Notes: generated by a model not told the origin, from the sequence alone. A stretch of 64,000 bases of DNA from Balneola sp. (GCA_017640785.1 JAEPPZ010000007.1:175464-239463); one strand, 5' to 3'; counted from the first letter of the stretch, positions 16,562-26,491 are shown. A program made the numbers and translations.

Positions 16562-16654
16562 ATATTTTTGATGTAAAACTCGAAAAAAATCACCCCAAAA
16601 AGAAATGGAATTCTGGCTATATACATCTATTTTGGCGTTCAAAAAGAAAATTCT

Positions 16655-17626
16655 ATGTTTGAAAAGCTAATTCCGGAATTGTTATCTCACAAAAAGATCG
16701 GGGTTTTTTCACATGTGCGCCCCGATGGAGATTGTTTAGGCTCACAAGTTGCACTTTGTCTGTGGTTGCAAAAAAATGGTGTAGATTCATCCGCTTTTAA
16801 TGAAGATGAAGTAAATAAGAACCTCGAATGGCTTACTGAATTTAAAAAGATCGACAAACCCGATTTCTCTGATCTGAAAGAATTCGACGCTTTTGTATTT
16901 GTAGATGGGAATGCGCTTCATCGTTTTGGTGATACCGCAGAAAAGATCACCGAACTTGGAAAGCCGCTCTATATGATAGATCATCATCCACAGCCGGATG
17001 AAGTTTTTAAAGAGTTTGTGTCAAAAACGGACGCTTCATCTACTTGTGAGTTGGTTTATAATTTGTTTGCAGAGCATGATATTGCTCAAATTGATGAACA
17101 ATCAGCTAAAGCCATGTATGTTGGAATTGTAACCGATACAGGTTCTTTTCAGTTTGACAGCGTGAAACCCGGCACTATGAAAGCGGCTGCCACTTTGTTG
17201 GAATATGGAAATTTTACTCCTGATGAAGTTGTACAAAAAGTATATTCTTCGAAACCCATGAAGCAGATCAAGTTACTGGGTTTGGCACTGGATACCATAT
17301 CTTTGCATGAGAACCAACAAATTGCGACTATGTACGTTACAAAAGCGATGTTTCAGAAAACGGCTACTTCCAATGAAGACACGGAAGGATTTGTAGCTTA
17401 TCCGCTAAGTATAGAAGGAGTAAAAGCATGCATTTTCTTTCGAGAAGACGAAGATAGAATTAAATTAAGCCTGCGTTCTCAAAGCGACATTGATGTAAAT
17501 GAATGGGCAAGAGAACTCAATGGCGGAGGCCATAAAAAAGCAGCAGGAGCCTGGTATAAAGGCAAAATGGAAGAAGCAATCGAAGACGTCATCAGTATTG
17601 GAAGAAAACAATGGATTAACGATTAG
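16655..17626 (+). CDS. nrnA: DHH/DHHA1 phosphoesterase, NrnA-like
   Basis: 323 residues. DHH domain motifs: FSHVRPDGDCLGSQVAL, VFVDGNA, MIDHHPQPD and VGIVTDTGSFQFD; the DHHA1 domain ends in ELNGGGHKKAAGAW. NrnA-type enzymes degrade short oligoribonucleotides and dephosphorylate pAp, in the cytoplasm, with Mn or Mg. Three bases separate its stop from the HtrA-like gene, so they are likely co-transcribed. Confidence 0.9.
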   Translation: MFEKLIPELLSHKKIGVFSHVRPDGDCLGSQVALCLWLQKNGVDSSAFNEDEVNKNLEWLTEFKKIDKPDFSDLKEFDAFVFVDGNALHRFGDTAEKITELGKPLYMIDHHPQPDEVFKEFVSKTDASSTCELVYNLFAEHDIAQIDEQSAKAMYVGIVTDTGSFQFDSVKPGTMKAAATLLEYGNFTPDEVVQKVYSSKPMKQIKLLGLALDTISLHENQQIATMYVTKAMFQKTATSNEDTEGFVAYPLSIEGVKACIFFREDEDRIKLSLRSQSDIDVNEWARELNGGGHKKAAGAWYKGKMEEAIEDVISIGRKQWIND

Positions 17627-17629
17627 GGA

Positions 17630-18829
17630 ATGAAGAGAACAGTTACTACCGCAAGTTTACTGATATTAATTTTTTGTGCAGCTTGTTCTAAACAAGAAAG
17701 GCCGGATCTTATACCGACTATTTCTCCTTTAGAATATGATTCCTCACCGGCGATTTTTCAGCCGGAGGAAGAAAAGGAAGAGGTAAAGACAAATCAGGTT
17801 TCTATTTCTGAGAGCAGAAGTAACGCTATTACCAAAGCAGTTGAAAAAGCCAGTCCTGCAATTGTGAGTATTACAGTAACAGAAGTTGAAAGAGGATATA
17901 ATCGTGTGATGGATCCTTTTTTCTCCCGTTTTTTTCAAATGCCATCAGAGCGTGAAGTAAAAAGTATTGGCTCAGGATTTATTATCAGAGAGGATGGATT
18001 GATTGTTACCAATGAGCATGTAGCAAGTAAAAGCGCCAAAAAGATCATGGTGGCGCTTTCAAATGGAGATACGTATGAGGCTGAACTACTTGGATCAGAT
18101 GAATTAGCAGATCTGGCTTTATTGAAAATAAAAGAACCGAAAGGAAAAATGCCTTTTGTGAAATTCAGCAACTCCGAAACAGCAATGGTTGGAGAGTGGG
18201 CTATAGCGATGGGAAATCCATTTGGTTTATTTGATGATGGACAGGCTTCGGTAACAGTTGGAGTGATAAGTGCTACAAAAAGAGACTTTCGTCCCGATCC
18301 TAAAGACCCACGGGTGTATATCGACATGATCCAAACGGACGCGGCTATTAACAGAGGGAATTCAGGCGGACCGTTAGTAAACAGTGATGGAGAAGTAATC
18401 GGTGTGAATACCTTTATATTCACGGGCGGAACCAGTAATGGATTTGTAGGGCTTGGATTCGCGATTCCTGCGAACAGAGTAAAGAAGATCATTAAACAGC
18501 TAGAGGAATCCGGTGAAGTAGCTCTGGATTTTGATCCGGGGATGGAATTCACTAGAATGACTACTCAGATCGTGTATCAATACGGAGTGCCGTCTATTCA
18601 TGGACTTTTTGTGACCAGTGTAAATAAAAATGGACCGGCTTACGAATGTGGAATTATGCCCGGGGATATCATCACAAAAATAGGAGATGAAAGAGTGAGT
18701 AGTGAAATGCATGCATGGGCTTTGATGCGGGAATTTGAGGAAGGGGAAAAAATGTCTATCACCTTAGTAAGAGGTCAAAACCAATATGAAGCAGTTATGA
18801 CATTGCGAAAAAGAGTGAAAGGGAAATGA
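17630..18829 (+). CDS. HtrA/DegQ-like serine protease, lipoprotein
   Basis: 399 residues. The signal peptide ends in a lipobox, with C19 in LIFCAAC, so the protein is membrane-anchored and periplasmic. Trypsin-fold catalytic triad: H130 (VTNEHVA), D161 (ELADLALLK) and S245 (NRGNSGGPLV). One PDZ domain follows (about 300-395; LFVTSVNKNGPAYECGIMPG). It degrades or senses misfolded envelope proteins. A proline- and acid-rich linker separates the lipid anchor from the protease. It overlaps the next gene by 4 bases. Confidence 0.9.
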   Translation: MKRTVTTASLLILIFCAACSKQERPDLIPTISPLEYDSSPAIFQPEEEKEEVKTNQVSISESRSNAITKAVEKASPAIVSITVTEVERGYNRVMDPFFSRFFQMPSEREVKSIGSGFIIREDGLIVTNEHVASKSAKKIMVALSNGDTYEAELLGSDELADLALLKIKEPKGKMPFVKFSNSETAMVGEWAIAMGNPFGLFDDGQASVTVGVISATKRDFRPDPKDPRVYIDMIQTDAAINRGNSGGPLVNSDGEVIGVNTFIFTGGTSNGFVGLGFAIPANRVKKIIKQLEESGEVALDFDPGMEFTRMTTQIVYQYGVPSIHGLFVTSVNKNGPAYECGIMPGDIITKIGDERVSSEMHAWALMREFEEGEKMSITLVRGQNQYEAVMTLRKRVKGK

Positions 18830-19767
18830 GTGCGGAATCAGATTATACGATTCTGGTTGTAGATGATGATAGAGCTTCTCACATCATTGTTAAGAAGCTG
18901 ATTGGCAAAAAGTACACACTTATTCATGTGCAGGAACCCCAGCAAGCCATAAACATGCTTTCAGAGAAGAAAATAGACCTAATACTCAGTGATATTCATA
19001 TGCCGGGAATGACAGGTTTGGAATTTCTGGAGGCTATTAAAAAAGATTCTGATAAAGCAAATATCCCGATTTTACTCATGACCAGTTTGCCAACCATTGA
19101 GAAAGAACAGAAAGCAATGGATCTTGGAGCAAAAGATTTCATCCAAAAAAATCTGTTTCATGAAAAACCTCAAGAAGTAGCTGAGCGAATCGAAATGAAG
19201 CTGGTATCCAATTTCGTAGTTCCGGATCTGTCAAAAAAACTGGCGGCTAATAAAAAGACCTTAGTGGAAGACATGATGGTCCGGATGGAAACTATGGACT
19301 TCCTAAATGTGTCGCAGGAATTTTGCAGACAGCTAGCAAAACTTTTTGAGCTGGAGCATTTATCATTTTGGAAACTTTCAAAAGAAAAGCCACACCTTTT
19401 AGTTACAGTAGGTTCAGCGGTTCCTGAAAACTATAACCCTAAAGACCTGTATGCAGAATTGGTAGTCAGAAAAATGATCAAGAGCCGAAAGCCTTACTTT
19501 ACCAATAATATTTATAACACCAATCAAGGCGTGTTTATAGAGGGCTCAAGAAAAGAAGGATTGCCAGCTGAGATGGGAGTTCCTATGTTCGCAATTACAG
19601 AATCTGATCTGATCAATAACCACATGAAAATTCCGGCAAAAGCCCCCATTTTTGGATATATATTGATGAAGCGCAGTAAAGTGTTTTCGACAAAAGAATA
19701 TGCTGTACTGTCCAATTTGATTATTCGTTGCAGCACCATGATCTGGCGATTGTATAAGCAGATGTAG
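18826..19767 (+). CDS. Response regulator receiver protein with C-terminal GAF-like domain
   Basis: 313 residues. The receiver domain (1-125) has DDD at 13-15, D56 as phospho-acceptor in ILSDIHMP, T in LLMTSLP and K in AKDFIQKN. A helical linker leads to a C-terminal half (about 155-310) whose pattern (DFLNVSQEFCRQLAKLF, SFWKLSKEKPHLLVTVG, EYAVLSNLIIRCSTMIWRL) suggests a GAF domain. There is no DNA-binding or enzymatic output, so it probably works through protein contacts. It is coupled by a 4-base overlap to the HtrA-like protease gene; no cognate kinase is adjacent. Confidence 0.8.
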   Translation: MSAESDYTILVVDDDRASHIIVKKLIGKKYTLIHVQEPQQAINMLSEKKIDLILSDIHMPGMTGLEFLEAIKKDSDKANIPILLMTSLPTIEKEQKAMDLGAKDFIQKNLFHEKPQEVAERIEMKLVSNFVVPDLSKKLAANKKTLVEDMMVRMETMDFLNVSQEFCRQLAKLFELEHLSFWKLSKEKPHLLVTVGSAVPENYNPKDLYAELVVRKMIKSRKPYFTNNIYNTNQGVFIEGSRKEGLPAEMGVPMFAITESDLINNHMKIPAKAPIFGYILMKRSKVFSTKEYAVLSNLIIRCSTMIWRLYKQM

Positions 19768-19775
19768 GTTTAAAT

Positions 19776-20435
19776 CTAATTTACTTTAGTAGCAATTGTA
19801 TCATTATGCCCCATCAGAAATTGTCGAAGATAAAGCCCAATCGTTGCTCGGGATTCGAATCCAGCTTTTAATGCAGCATCTTCAAACTCTTCATCCGTCA
19901 GATCAGGATCGGTGGCAAAATCGATCATATCTTTATAGAAACCGAGGGTGAAATTATCGACATCGCTTCCGAATTTGGTTACGAAGATTACATTTCCATC
20001 GCGATTAGTTTCGTTGTAGTAAATATTTTCCATAGCTCTTTGCTCGAGCAGTTCATCATGTAAACCCCGGGCAGCATTAAACATCTCGATATGATATAAT
20101 CCGGCTTCAGAATCTTTTTCTAATAACTCTTTCCAACTGATTTCTGATTCAGCTAAAAAGTCATGCTGAAAATCTACCCATTCACTGTAATCATGCATTT
20201 CAGGTTTCGAAAATGGAGTCATAAGCATCAGGTCCCAGTGATCGCCCTGACTGTGACGCATGATCATCATATTGCCATCGGTATCCGATTTTTGCTTTTT
20301 AACATATTCGATGAGGTCGCCCAGTTCTCCCGGCGCTGCTCTCAGAAGCGTTACCTGATAATTATTTTGAGCAAATAACGGAGTGCTAAGAAGTAAAAAT
20401 AGAGCAGCGAAAATAGCTTGAGAGAATTTTATCAT
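19776..20435 (-). CDS. Secreted hypothetical protein
   Basis: 219 residues with a signal peptide ending STPLFAQNN. I cannot name the family. The N-terminal part (YQVTLLRAAPGELGDLIEYV, HWDLMLMTPF) is compatible with a dimeric alpha-beta barrel such as NIPSNAP or EthD-like proteins, with a helical second half; this is only a resemblance. It is the last gene of a minus-strand run with the crotonase-like and cutA genes, 9 bases after the former. Confidence 0.6.
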   Translation of the reverse strand: MIKFSQAIFAALFLLLSTPLFAQNNYQVTLLRAAPGELGDLIEYVKKQKSDTDGNMMIMRHSQGDHWDLMLMTPFSKPEMHDYSEWVDFQHDFLAESEISWKELLEKDSEAGLYHIEMFNAARGLHDELLEQRAMENIYYNETNRDGNVIFVTKFGSDVDNFTLGFYKDMIDFATDPDLTDEEFEDAALKAGFESRATIGLYLRQFLMGHNDTIATKVN

Positions 20436-20444
20436 AATGGGATC

Positions 20445-21197
20445 CTAGTTTTCTTTTTTATTCTTTTGGATAAATTTTTCAACTCTGGAAGTATGGTTTT
20501 CATCCACCCAAAGGTCAGCAAAGGGCTCGATCTCGGCCTTCATCTTCTTGAATCTTTCAGGCGATTTGATACCGCTGTTTTGTTTAAGCGTTTTTATAAA
20601 ATCTCTTCCGTTATTTAAAAGTGGTTGAACCCATTCCACAACATTCTGCTCTTCAACAATAGTATTAATGAAATTATAGTCTCGCAGCTGTTGAGCAGAT
20701 TTAATTTCTGCTTTTCCCTGCCATTCCAATGCTTTAGACCTGCCAACTCTTTCGATTAAACGAGTAAGACCGCCCCATCCGGGAGTTAAATAAAATCTTC
20801 CCTGAGTAAAACCGAATTTGGAATGAGATGCCGAAAGAATGAAATCAAAGGCCATCATACACTCAATGCCGCCCCCGTATGCATCACCGTTTATAAAAGC
20901 GATATTCCAGCAAGGCAATTCTTCAATTCGTTTGAATAACTTTTGCATTCGCTCTGAGACATTTATGGCTTCCTCTTTTTGAGTAATAGTATGAAACTCC
21001 TTTAGATCGCCACCGGCAATAAAACTTTTTTTTCCTGCTCCCGAAAAAATGAAAACTTTTATAGAATCATCTGTTTCTAATTCAGAAACCAAATCTTCTA
21101 ACTGATCAATTACCTTAAAGTTAATTGCGTTTCGGGTTTCGGGGCGATCAATTTTTGCCCACAAAATATGGTCGGATACTCTTTTTGATCGAATCAT
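20445..21197 (-). CDS. Enoyl-CoA hydratase/isomerase family protein
   Basis: 250 residues, crotonase fold. The oxyanion-hole segment KKSFIAGGDLKEF and the helix GDAYGGGIECMMAFD with glutamate E112 are present. The region that carries the second glutamate in classical hydratases reads FTQGRFYLTPGWGG and seems to lack it, so an isomerase, hydrolase or other crotonase activity is as likely as hydration. It acts on an acyl-CoA in the cytoplasm. Its start overlaps the cutA stop (TAATG). Confidence 0.85.
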   Translation of the reverse strand: MIRSKRVSDHILWAKIDRPETRNAINFKVIDQLEDLVSELETDDSIKVFIFSGAGKKSFIAGGDLKEFHTITQKEEAINVSERMQKLFKRIEELPCWNIAFINGDAYGGGIECMMAFDFILSASHSKFGFTQGRFYLTPGWGGLTRLIERVGRSKALEWQGKAEIKSAQQLRDYNFINTIVEEQNVVEWVQPLLNNGRDFIKTLKQNSGIKSPERFKKMKAEIEPFADLWVDENHTSRVEKFIQKNKKEN

Positions 21198-21529
21198 TAT
21201 CTTTCTGCGGACTCCTCAAACAACCATTGTAAATACTCCGGATTTCCTTCGTCCTCTGCAATGTTAAGACTGATAATGCAGGGGCATTGATAGGAATGGT
21301 TATCTAAAATAAAACGAGTAACCGGTTGTACTTTTGAAATGTGTGTTTTTACGAGCAGGATGGTTTCAGAACCTTCTTCAATTGCATTATCCCATTTATA
21401 AATAGATTCCATTCCCGGAATAATATTAACACAGGCTGCCAAATTCGCTTCAATGATCTTTCTTCCAAGATCAGAAGCTTGTTGTTTAGTTTCGGTTGTA
21501 ACGTAGAGTAGTCGCAGGTTTTTATGCAT
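21197..21529 (-). CDS. cutA: CutA family divalent-ion tolerance protein
   Basis: 110 residues from ATG 21529 (MHKNLRLLYVTTET); the longer in-frame start at 21559 adds an unconserved leader. CutA1 pattern: LAACVNIIPGMESIYKWD, EETILLVKT-like GSETILLVKTH, and HSYQCPCIISLNI. The family forms ferredoxin-like trimers; it was named from copper tolerance, but its function is uncertain. Coupled to the crotonase gene by a 1-base overlap. Confidence 0.9.
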   Translation of the reverse strand: MHKNLRLLYVTTETKQQASDLGRKIIEANLAACVNIIPGMESIYKWDNAIEEGSETILLVKTHISKVQPVTRFILDNHSYQCPCIISLNIAEDEGNPEYLQWLFEESAER

Positions 21530-21653
21530 GGTACTAGAATTTCTGCAAAGCAAAGCCAAAACCCAAATTTTTTACTTTTTATACTTTTGATAGAGCATGA
21601 GTTTTAGTTTTAAATTTTCATTCAGAAAGGTGGAATTTGTTTGTTTTTACCCC

Positions 21654-21661
21654 TATCTTTG
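21654..21661 (+). promoter_or_regulatory. Bacteroidota-type -7 element for tRNA-Leu
   Basis: TATCTTTG matches the consensus TAnnTTTG exactly and lies 15 bases before the tRNA 5' end. TTTG repeats upstream may supply the -33 element, though the spacing is shorter than usual. The same octamer precedes tRNA-Lys. Confidence 0.45.
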
Positions 21662-21676
21662 TGAGCTCTAAACTAT

Positions 21677-21760
21677 GCGAAAGTGGTGGAATTGGTAGAC
21701 ACGCTAGATTTAGGATCTAGTGCCTTAACCGGCGTGGGGGTTCGAGTCCCCCCTTTCGTA
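21677..21760 (+). tRNA. tRNA-Leu (anticodon TAG)
   Basis: Acceptor GCGAAAG pairs with CTTTCGT (last pair G-U), with discriminator A. D arm TGGTGGAATTGGTAGACACG, anticodon stem CTAGA/TCTAG around loop TTTAGGA (anticodon TAG), the long variable arm of class II tRNAs, and T arm GGGGGTTCGAGTCCCCC. CCA is not encoded. Confidence 0.95.
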
Positions 21761-21823
21761 CTTTCCTATCTAAAAAATACCTGTTTATAACAGCTGAATT
21801 GCACATAACAAAGCGGAGAAAAA

Positions 21824-23113
21824 GTGAACATTTCTGTTAAAGAATTAACAAAAGTTGATAAAGAACTTACCCTGACAGCAAAACGAGAAGACCTTCAGGA
21901 AACATTCAACGAAGCATATAAAAAGTACAAAGGTCAGATCGCACTACCTGGATTCAGACCCGGAAAAGTTCCAATGGGAATGATCAAAAAGAGATTCGGT
22001 ACTGAGATCGAGTACGAAGAGATCAATAAGTATGTACAAAAAGTATTCGAAAAGGATGTAGTTCCTGAGTACAATCCGGTTGGCGAGACTGAAATGGTTG
22101 ATATGACCTGGGAAAACGACGAGCTGGAAGTGATATTTAAGATCGGAACAAAGCCTGAAATAGAGCTGAAAGACCTGAGCAAGATCAAAGTGAACAAAAT
22201 GGTTCATGATGTTACTGACGAAGAAGTATCTGAAGAAATTGAAAGAACTTTAGAGCGTGAAGGCAACTGGGAAGATGTTGACGGAAAAGCAACCAAAGAC
22301 TCCAAGCTTATCGTGGATGTAATTTCTCTGGATAAAGATGGAAATCCGGTTGACGGCGAAGAAGATGTTGATCAGGTTATTGACCTGAGACAAGATGGTG
22401 CTAAGGATTTCCTGAAGTCGCTTAAAGGAAAATCTGCCGGCGATGTTGTAGATATGGAACTAGGTGAAGGTGATGAAAAGGATCGCTTCAGAGTAACCAT
22501 CAAAAAAGTGCAAAAGCTGAACAAAGCAGAGATGAGTGAAGAATTCATTTCTAAAAACAGCAATGGTGAAGCAAAAACTGAAGATGAGTTTAAGAGCTAC
22601 ATCAAAAGCCAGATGCAGAAGTACTACGATCAAACTTCAGAAGATTTATTCAAAAATGAAGTTGTAGAAGCGTTGGTTGATGCTCATAAAGTAGATGTTC
22701 CTGAAGTGTTTTTAGAGCAGGTACTGAATTCTTATGTGGAACAACAAAAGCAACAGCAAGGCGGTACTCTTCCGGAAAACTTTGATGAAGTTGTTTATAA
22801 AGAAGAAATGAGAGAGCGTGGACTGAGAGAAGGTCAGTGGCATTTCATTAGCCAAAAATTACAAGAAACATTTGAAGATATCGAAATAAAACCCGAAGAT
22901 ATCGACGAGTTCATTTCTGTGGAAGCAGCCCGTTATGGTGCTTCTCCGGATCAGCTTAAACAATACTACGCTCAGAACCCGAATTTACTGGAGCAATTGA
23001 GAAGCAGTATTCGTGAGAATAAAGTATTTGTTAAGCTTGAAGATGAAGTCAAAATCACGGAACTTGACAAAGAAAAGTACCGTAAGTTTCAGGAGAAGAA
23101 ATCCAAAAAATAA
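21824..23113 (+). CDS. tig: Trigger factor
   Basis: 429 residues from a GTG start at 21824 with GGAG upstream. The N-terminal ribosome-binding domain contains the signature GFRPGKVPMGMIKKRFG; the middle is a degenerate FKBP-like PPIase region, and the C-terminal helical chaperone arms fill 245-429. It binds nascent chains at the ribosome exit tunnel. It heads the tig-clpP-clpX cluster (spacings 18 and 26 bases), the classical arrangement linking folding to proteolysis. Confidence 0.94.
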   Translation: MNISVKELTKVDKELTLTAKREDLQETFNEAYKKYKGQIALPGFRPGKVPMGMIKKRFGTEIEYEEINKYVQKVFEKDVVPEYNPVGETEMVDMTWENDELEVIFKIGTKPEIELKDLSKIKVNKMVHDVTDEEVSEEIERTLEREGNWEDVDGKATKDSKLIVDVISLDKDGNPVDGEEDVDQVIDLRQDGAKDFLKSLKGKSAGDVVDMELGEGDEKDRFRVTIKKVQKLNKAEMSEEFISKNSNGEAKTEDEFKSYIKSQMQKYYDQTSEDLFKNEVVEALVDAHKVDVPEVFLEQVLNSYVEQQKQQQGGTLPENFDEVVYKEEMRERGLREGQWHFISQKLQETFEDIEIKPEDIDEFISVEAARYGASPDQLKQYYAQNPNLLEQLRSSIRENKVFVKLEDEVKITELDKEKYRKFQEKKSKK

Positions 23114-23131
23114 AAAATTTACTTAACGGCT

Positions 23132-23782
23132 ATGTTTTATAACTCACTTTCATCACAACCTAAGAATAGTTCTATTGAACCTATAGAGAGCAACCTTGTA
23201 CCAATGGTTGTTGAAACAACAAGCCGTGGAGAACGTGCCTACGATATTTATTCTCGTCTGCTTAAAGACAGGATCATAATGCTGGGTAGTGGGGTAAATG
23301 ATGCGGTTGCAAGTTCTTTAGTTGCTCAAATGCTGTTTTTGGAATCAGAAGATCCTGAAAAAGACATAAATTTTTATATAAACAGCCCGGGTGGTTCTGT
23401 ATCAGCCGGTTTAGCTATTTATGATACCATGCAGCACATTAAATGCGACGTTGCCACAACTTGTATGGGAATGGCAGCAAGTATGGGTGCTGTTTTGCTA
23501 ACTGCCGGAGCAGAAGGAAAGAGAAGCTGTCTTCCGCATGCCAGAGTGATGATCCATCAGCCGCTAGGCGGAGTTCAGGGACAAGCAAGTGATATCGAGA
23601 TCGAAGCCAGAGAAATATTGAGAGTTAAGAAAGAACTGAGTCAAATTATCGCAGATCATAGTGGTAAAACGATAGAAGATATCATGAATGATTCTGACAG
23701 AAATAACTGGATGACTGCAGACGAAGCAAAAAAATATGGTTTGGTAGACAACGTTGTTTCGAGAGCTAAATCTGCTAAATAA
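23132..23782 (+). CDS. clpP: ATP-dependent Clp protease proteolytic subunit
   Basis: 216 residues. The Ser-His-Asp triad is visible: serine in [11 protein letters not shown], histidine in VMIHQPLGG, and aspartate in the C-terminal region around [27 protein letters not shown] is the oligomer-contact and substrate-channel motif. It forms a double heptamer that degrades proteins unfolded by ClpX (next gene). A propeptide of about 20 residues is probable. Confidence 0.96.
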   Translation: MFYNSLSSQPKNSSIEPIESNLVPMVVETTSRGERAYDIYSRLLKDRIIMLGSGVNDAVASSLVAQMLFLESEDPEKDINFYINSPGGSVSAGLAIYDTMQHIKCDVATTCMGMAASMGAVLLTAGAEGKRSCLPHARVMIHQPLGGVQGQASDIEIEAREILRVKKELSQIIADHSGKTIEDIMNDSDRNNWMTADEAKKYGLVDNVVSRAKSAK

Positions 23783-23808
23783 ATATTTTTTGATTAGATT
23801 TAAGTGCT

Positions 23809-25062
23809 ATGAGCGATAAAAAGGAAAACAACGATATTGTAAATTGTTCATTCTGTGGCCGTTCAAGCCTTGAAGTGAATAGCATGGTTGCAGGACCGGG
23901 AGTTTATGTTTGTGATCGTTGCGTTGAAGATGCATCAAGCATTATCAAAAGTGATCTGGCTTCTTTAGCTCGACGAAGAGATAAGCCGGTAAAACCACTT
24001 CTGAAGCCGGTTGAGGTTAAAACAAAGCTGGATGAATATGTAATAGGACAGGAGCAAGCCAAGAAAACTCTTTCCGTTGCAGTCTATAATCACTATAAGC
24101 GTATCAATAACAATCATAAAGAGATTGATGATACTCAGATAGAGAAAAGTAATATTGTGCTACTTGGACCTACAGGAAGTGGTAAAACATTACTAGCTCG
24201 TACTTTGGCAAAGATCATTGACGTGCCTTTTACAATCGCTGATGCCACCGTACTTACTGAAGCCGGTTATGTAGGCGAAGATGTGGAAAGCATTTTAAGT
24301 AATTTATTACAAGCTGCAGATTATGATGTAGAACGTGCTAAACAAGGAATTGTCTACATTGATGAAGTGGATAAAGTAGCTCGTAAAAGTGATAATCCTT
24401 CAATTACCCGCGATGTTAGTGGAGAAGGCGTTCAACAGGCTCTACTTAAAATTTTAGAGGGGACAGTTGCAAATATTCCGCCAAAAGGAGGAAGAAAGCA
24501 TCCCGAACAAAGCTTTATTCAATTAGATACTTCTGATATTCTTTTTATTTGTGGTGGGGCGTTCTCTGGTTTAGAAGATATTATTTCAAGGCGCATGTCT
24601 ACCGGATCTTTGGGATTCCACAATGCTGATAGTGTGAAGTTTGATAAGAATCAGCCGGATATTTTTACGCATGTTGAGCCTGAAGATCTGCAAAGATTCG
24701 GATTGATTCCTGAATTGATTGGCCGTTTACCAATGATCTGCGGTTTGCATGAACTTTCTGACGAAGCGATGCTAGACATCCTTCAAAATCCGAAAAATGC
24801 ACTCTGTAAACAGTACAAAAAACTCTTCAAGATGGAAGATGTTGAACTGGAGTTTGAAAAGGAAGCTTTAGAAGCAATAGTTGAACAGGCAAAGAAGAGA
24901 AAGACAGGAGCAAGAGGTTTGCGCTCTATTATGGAAGCTGCTATGATGGACATCATGTTTACGTTACCATCTATGAAAGATATTTCCAGATGTGTGATTA
25001 CGGCTGAAACCATTGTAAAGAATGCTCCTCCGGTTTACGAAAAGCAAAAAGCTTCCGCATAA
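23809..25062 (+). CDS. clpX: ATP-dependent Clp protease ATP-binding subunit ClpX
   Basis: 417 residues. The N-terminal C4 zinc finger (CSFCGRSS...CDRC), Walker [12 protein letters not shown], Walker [10 protein letters not shown], sensor GARGLR and the IGF-like loop region are all present. ClpX unfolds tagged substrates and threads them into ClpP. Last gene of the tig-clpP-clpX operon, with a strong terminator 8 bases after the stop. Confidence 0.96.
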   Translation: MSDKKENNDIVNCSFCGRSSLEVNSMVAGPGVYVCDRCVEDASSIIKSDLASLARRRDKPVKPLLKPVEVKTKLDEYVIGQEQAKKTLSVAVYNHYKRINNNHKEIDDTQIEKSNIVLLGPTGSGKTLLARTLAKIIDVPFTIADATVLTEAGYVGEDVESILSNLLQAADYDVERAKQGIVYIDEVDKVARKSDNPSITRDVSGEGVQQALLKILEGTVANIPPKGGRKHPEQSFIQLDTSDILFICGGAFSGLEDIISRRMSTGSLGFHNADSVKFDKNQPDIFTHVEPEDLQRFGLIPELIGRLPMICGLHELSDEAMLDILQNPKNALCKQYKKLFKMEDVELEFEKEALEAIVEQAKKRKTGARGLRSIMEAAMMDIMFTLPSMKDISRCVITAETIVKNAPPVYEKQKASA

Positions 25063-25069
25063 ACAGATT

Positions 25070-25105
25070 AAAAGCCCTTTACAGAAAAAATGTAAAGGGC
25101 TTTTT
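25070..25105 (+). terminator. Rho-independent terminator of tig-clpP-clpX
   Basis: AAAAGCCCTTTACA pairs perfectly with TGTAAAGGGCTTTT around GAAAAAA, with a T tract. Confidence 0.92.
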
Positions 25106-25150
25106 CATTTCATAAAGATTCATACATTCAGTGAATTCTAGATTATTGAT

Positions 25151-26491
25151 ATGAAACTCTTTGTTCCTTCAAATAGGATAAAAATTGTACTGGTGATCCT
25201 GTTGGTTTTTCTGGGTGCCGGTTCTGTGGTATATAATCAATACTTAGTAAGTAAGATCTTAGAGCAAGAACGGTCAAGTGTTGAATTGTGGGCTAAAGGA
25301 ATTGAGTTCAACAGCCTTCCTGTAAATGAGCAAGCCAGTACTAAGCTTCTAAAAGTGGCACAAATGCTTGAACGTTATCCAAGTGTCCCGGATAGTGTAA
25401 TTGAACTTATTTATGATGCTGAAAATGCCAAAAGCTCAATTGATTTTGTTACCGAAGAAATCATTTTAAGTCAGGAAAGATTTAAAGTTCCATCTATTGT
25501 AGTTGGAGAAGGAAACTTTTTGGCAGCCTCAAAAAATATTGATTCTACACGTTTAAGTACTGCTAGAGAACGAGAGAAATTGATCCGTGAATATCGAAGT
25601 TTGAACCCTCCGGTCCGAATCATTTTTGGGGATGAAAAAAAACAATTTGAACAGTTAGTGTATTACGGAGAAAGTCCCACCGTTCAAATGCTGCGCTATT
25701 TTCCATTCATTCAAATTCTTCTTTTAGCACTACTTTTGGGAATCGGGTATACCTCGTATAGAAGTATTACACGTTCTGAACAATCTAATTTATGGGTTGG
25801 AATGGCTAAAGAGGCTGCTCACCAACTGGGTACTCCTATATCAAGTTTATATGGGTGGCTTCAACTCATGAAGGATGAATACCGGCATGATGAAACAGCC
25901 ATTAATATTACAAATGAAATAGAGAAAGATGTTCAACGACTTGCCGGGGTGGCCGAAAGGTTTGGAAAAATTGGGTCGGAACCCGAACTAAAGTTGATGA
26001 ATATTGAGCCTATTCTTGATCAGGTGATGGTATATATGGAGAGAAGGTTGCCGAGACTTGGAAAAGCAGTTAAAGTTGAAAAAAATCTTAAAGCAAAAGG
26101 TTTTGTGATGATTAATCCGGACCTTTTTCAATGGGCCATTGAAAATCTGGTAAAGAATGCGATGGATTCTCTGCCTTCTTCCCAAAAGAATTCTTTTATT
26201 AGAGTTTCATCTTCGATAGATGGGGAAGAAATATTGATAGATATTGAGGATTCAGGAGCCGGAATTGATATAAAGCATGTAAGAAATGTTTTCAGACCGG
26301 GATTCAGTACTAAAAAAAGAGGGTGGGGATTAGGATTGAGTCTTACTAAGAGAATTATTGAAGACTATCACAAGGGTTCTGTTTATGTTCTACGGTCTGA
26401 ATTGAATGAAGGAACTACAATGAGAGTAACATTAGGGTTAAAAGAAAAATCTGACAGTATGAACCCAATACTGGATCAGTCTCCTCTGTAA
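25151..26491 (+). CDS. Sensor histidine kinase
   Basis: 446 residues. Two membrane helices (about 11-31 and 178-200) enclose a periplasmic segment of about 145 residues. HisKA motif KEAAHQLGTPISSL with H224; HATPase motifs: IENLVKNAMDSL (N), DIEDSGAGID (G1), FSTKKRGWGLGLSL (F/G2). It is orphan: no receiver gene adjoins it. The 3' end overlaps the 3' end of the convergent ECF sigma gene by 16 bases. Confidence 0.88.
   Translation: MKLFVPSNRIKIVLVILLVFLGAGSVVYNQYLVSKILEQERSSVELWAKGIEFNSLPVNEQASTKLLKVAQMLERYPSVPDSVIELIYDAENAKSSIDFVTEEIILSQERFKVPSIVVGEGNFLAASKNIDSTRLSTAREREKLIREYRSLNPPVRIIFGDEKKQFEQLVYYGESPTVQMLRYFPFIQILLLALLLGIGYTSYRSITRSEQSNLWVGMAKEAAHQLGTPISSLYGWLQLMKDEYRHDETAINITNEIEKDVQRLAGVAERFGKIGSEPELKLMNIEPILDQVMVYMERRLPRLGKAVKVEKNLKAKGFVMINPDLFQWAIENLVKNAMDSLPSSQKNSFIRVSSSIDGEEILIDIEDSGAGIDIKHVRNVFRPGFSTKKRGWGLGLSLTKRIIEDYHKGSVYVLRSELNEGTTMRVTLGLKEKSDSMNPILDQSPL

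Noticed and set aside
16562..16654. TPP riboswitch for the thiamine pyrophosphokinase gene
   Set aside because: The divergent gap is short and lacks the CUGAGA and thi-box motifs.
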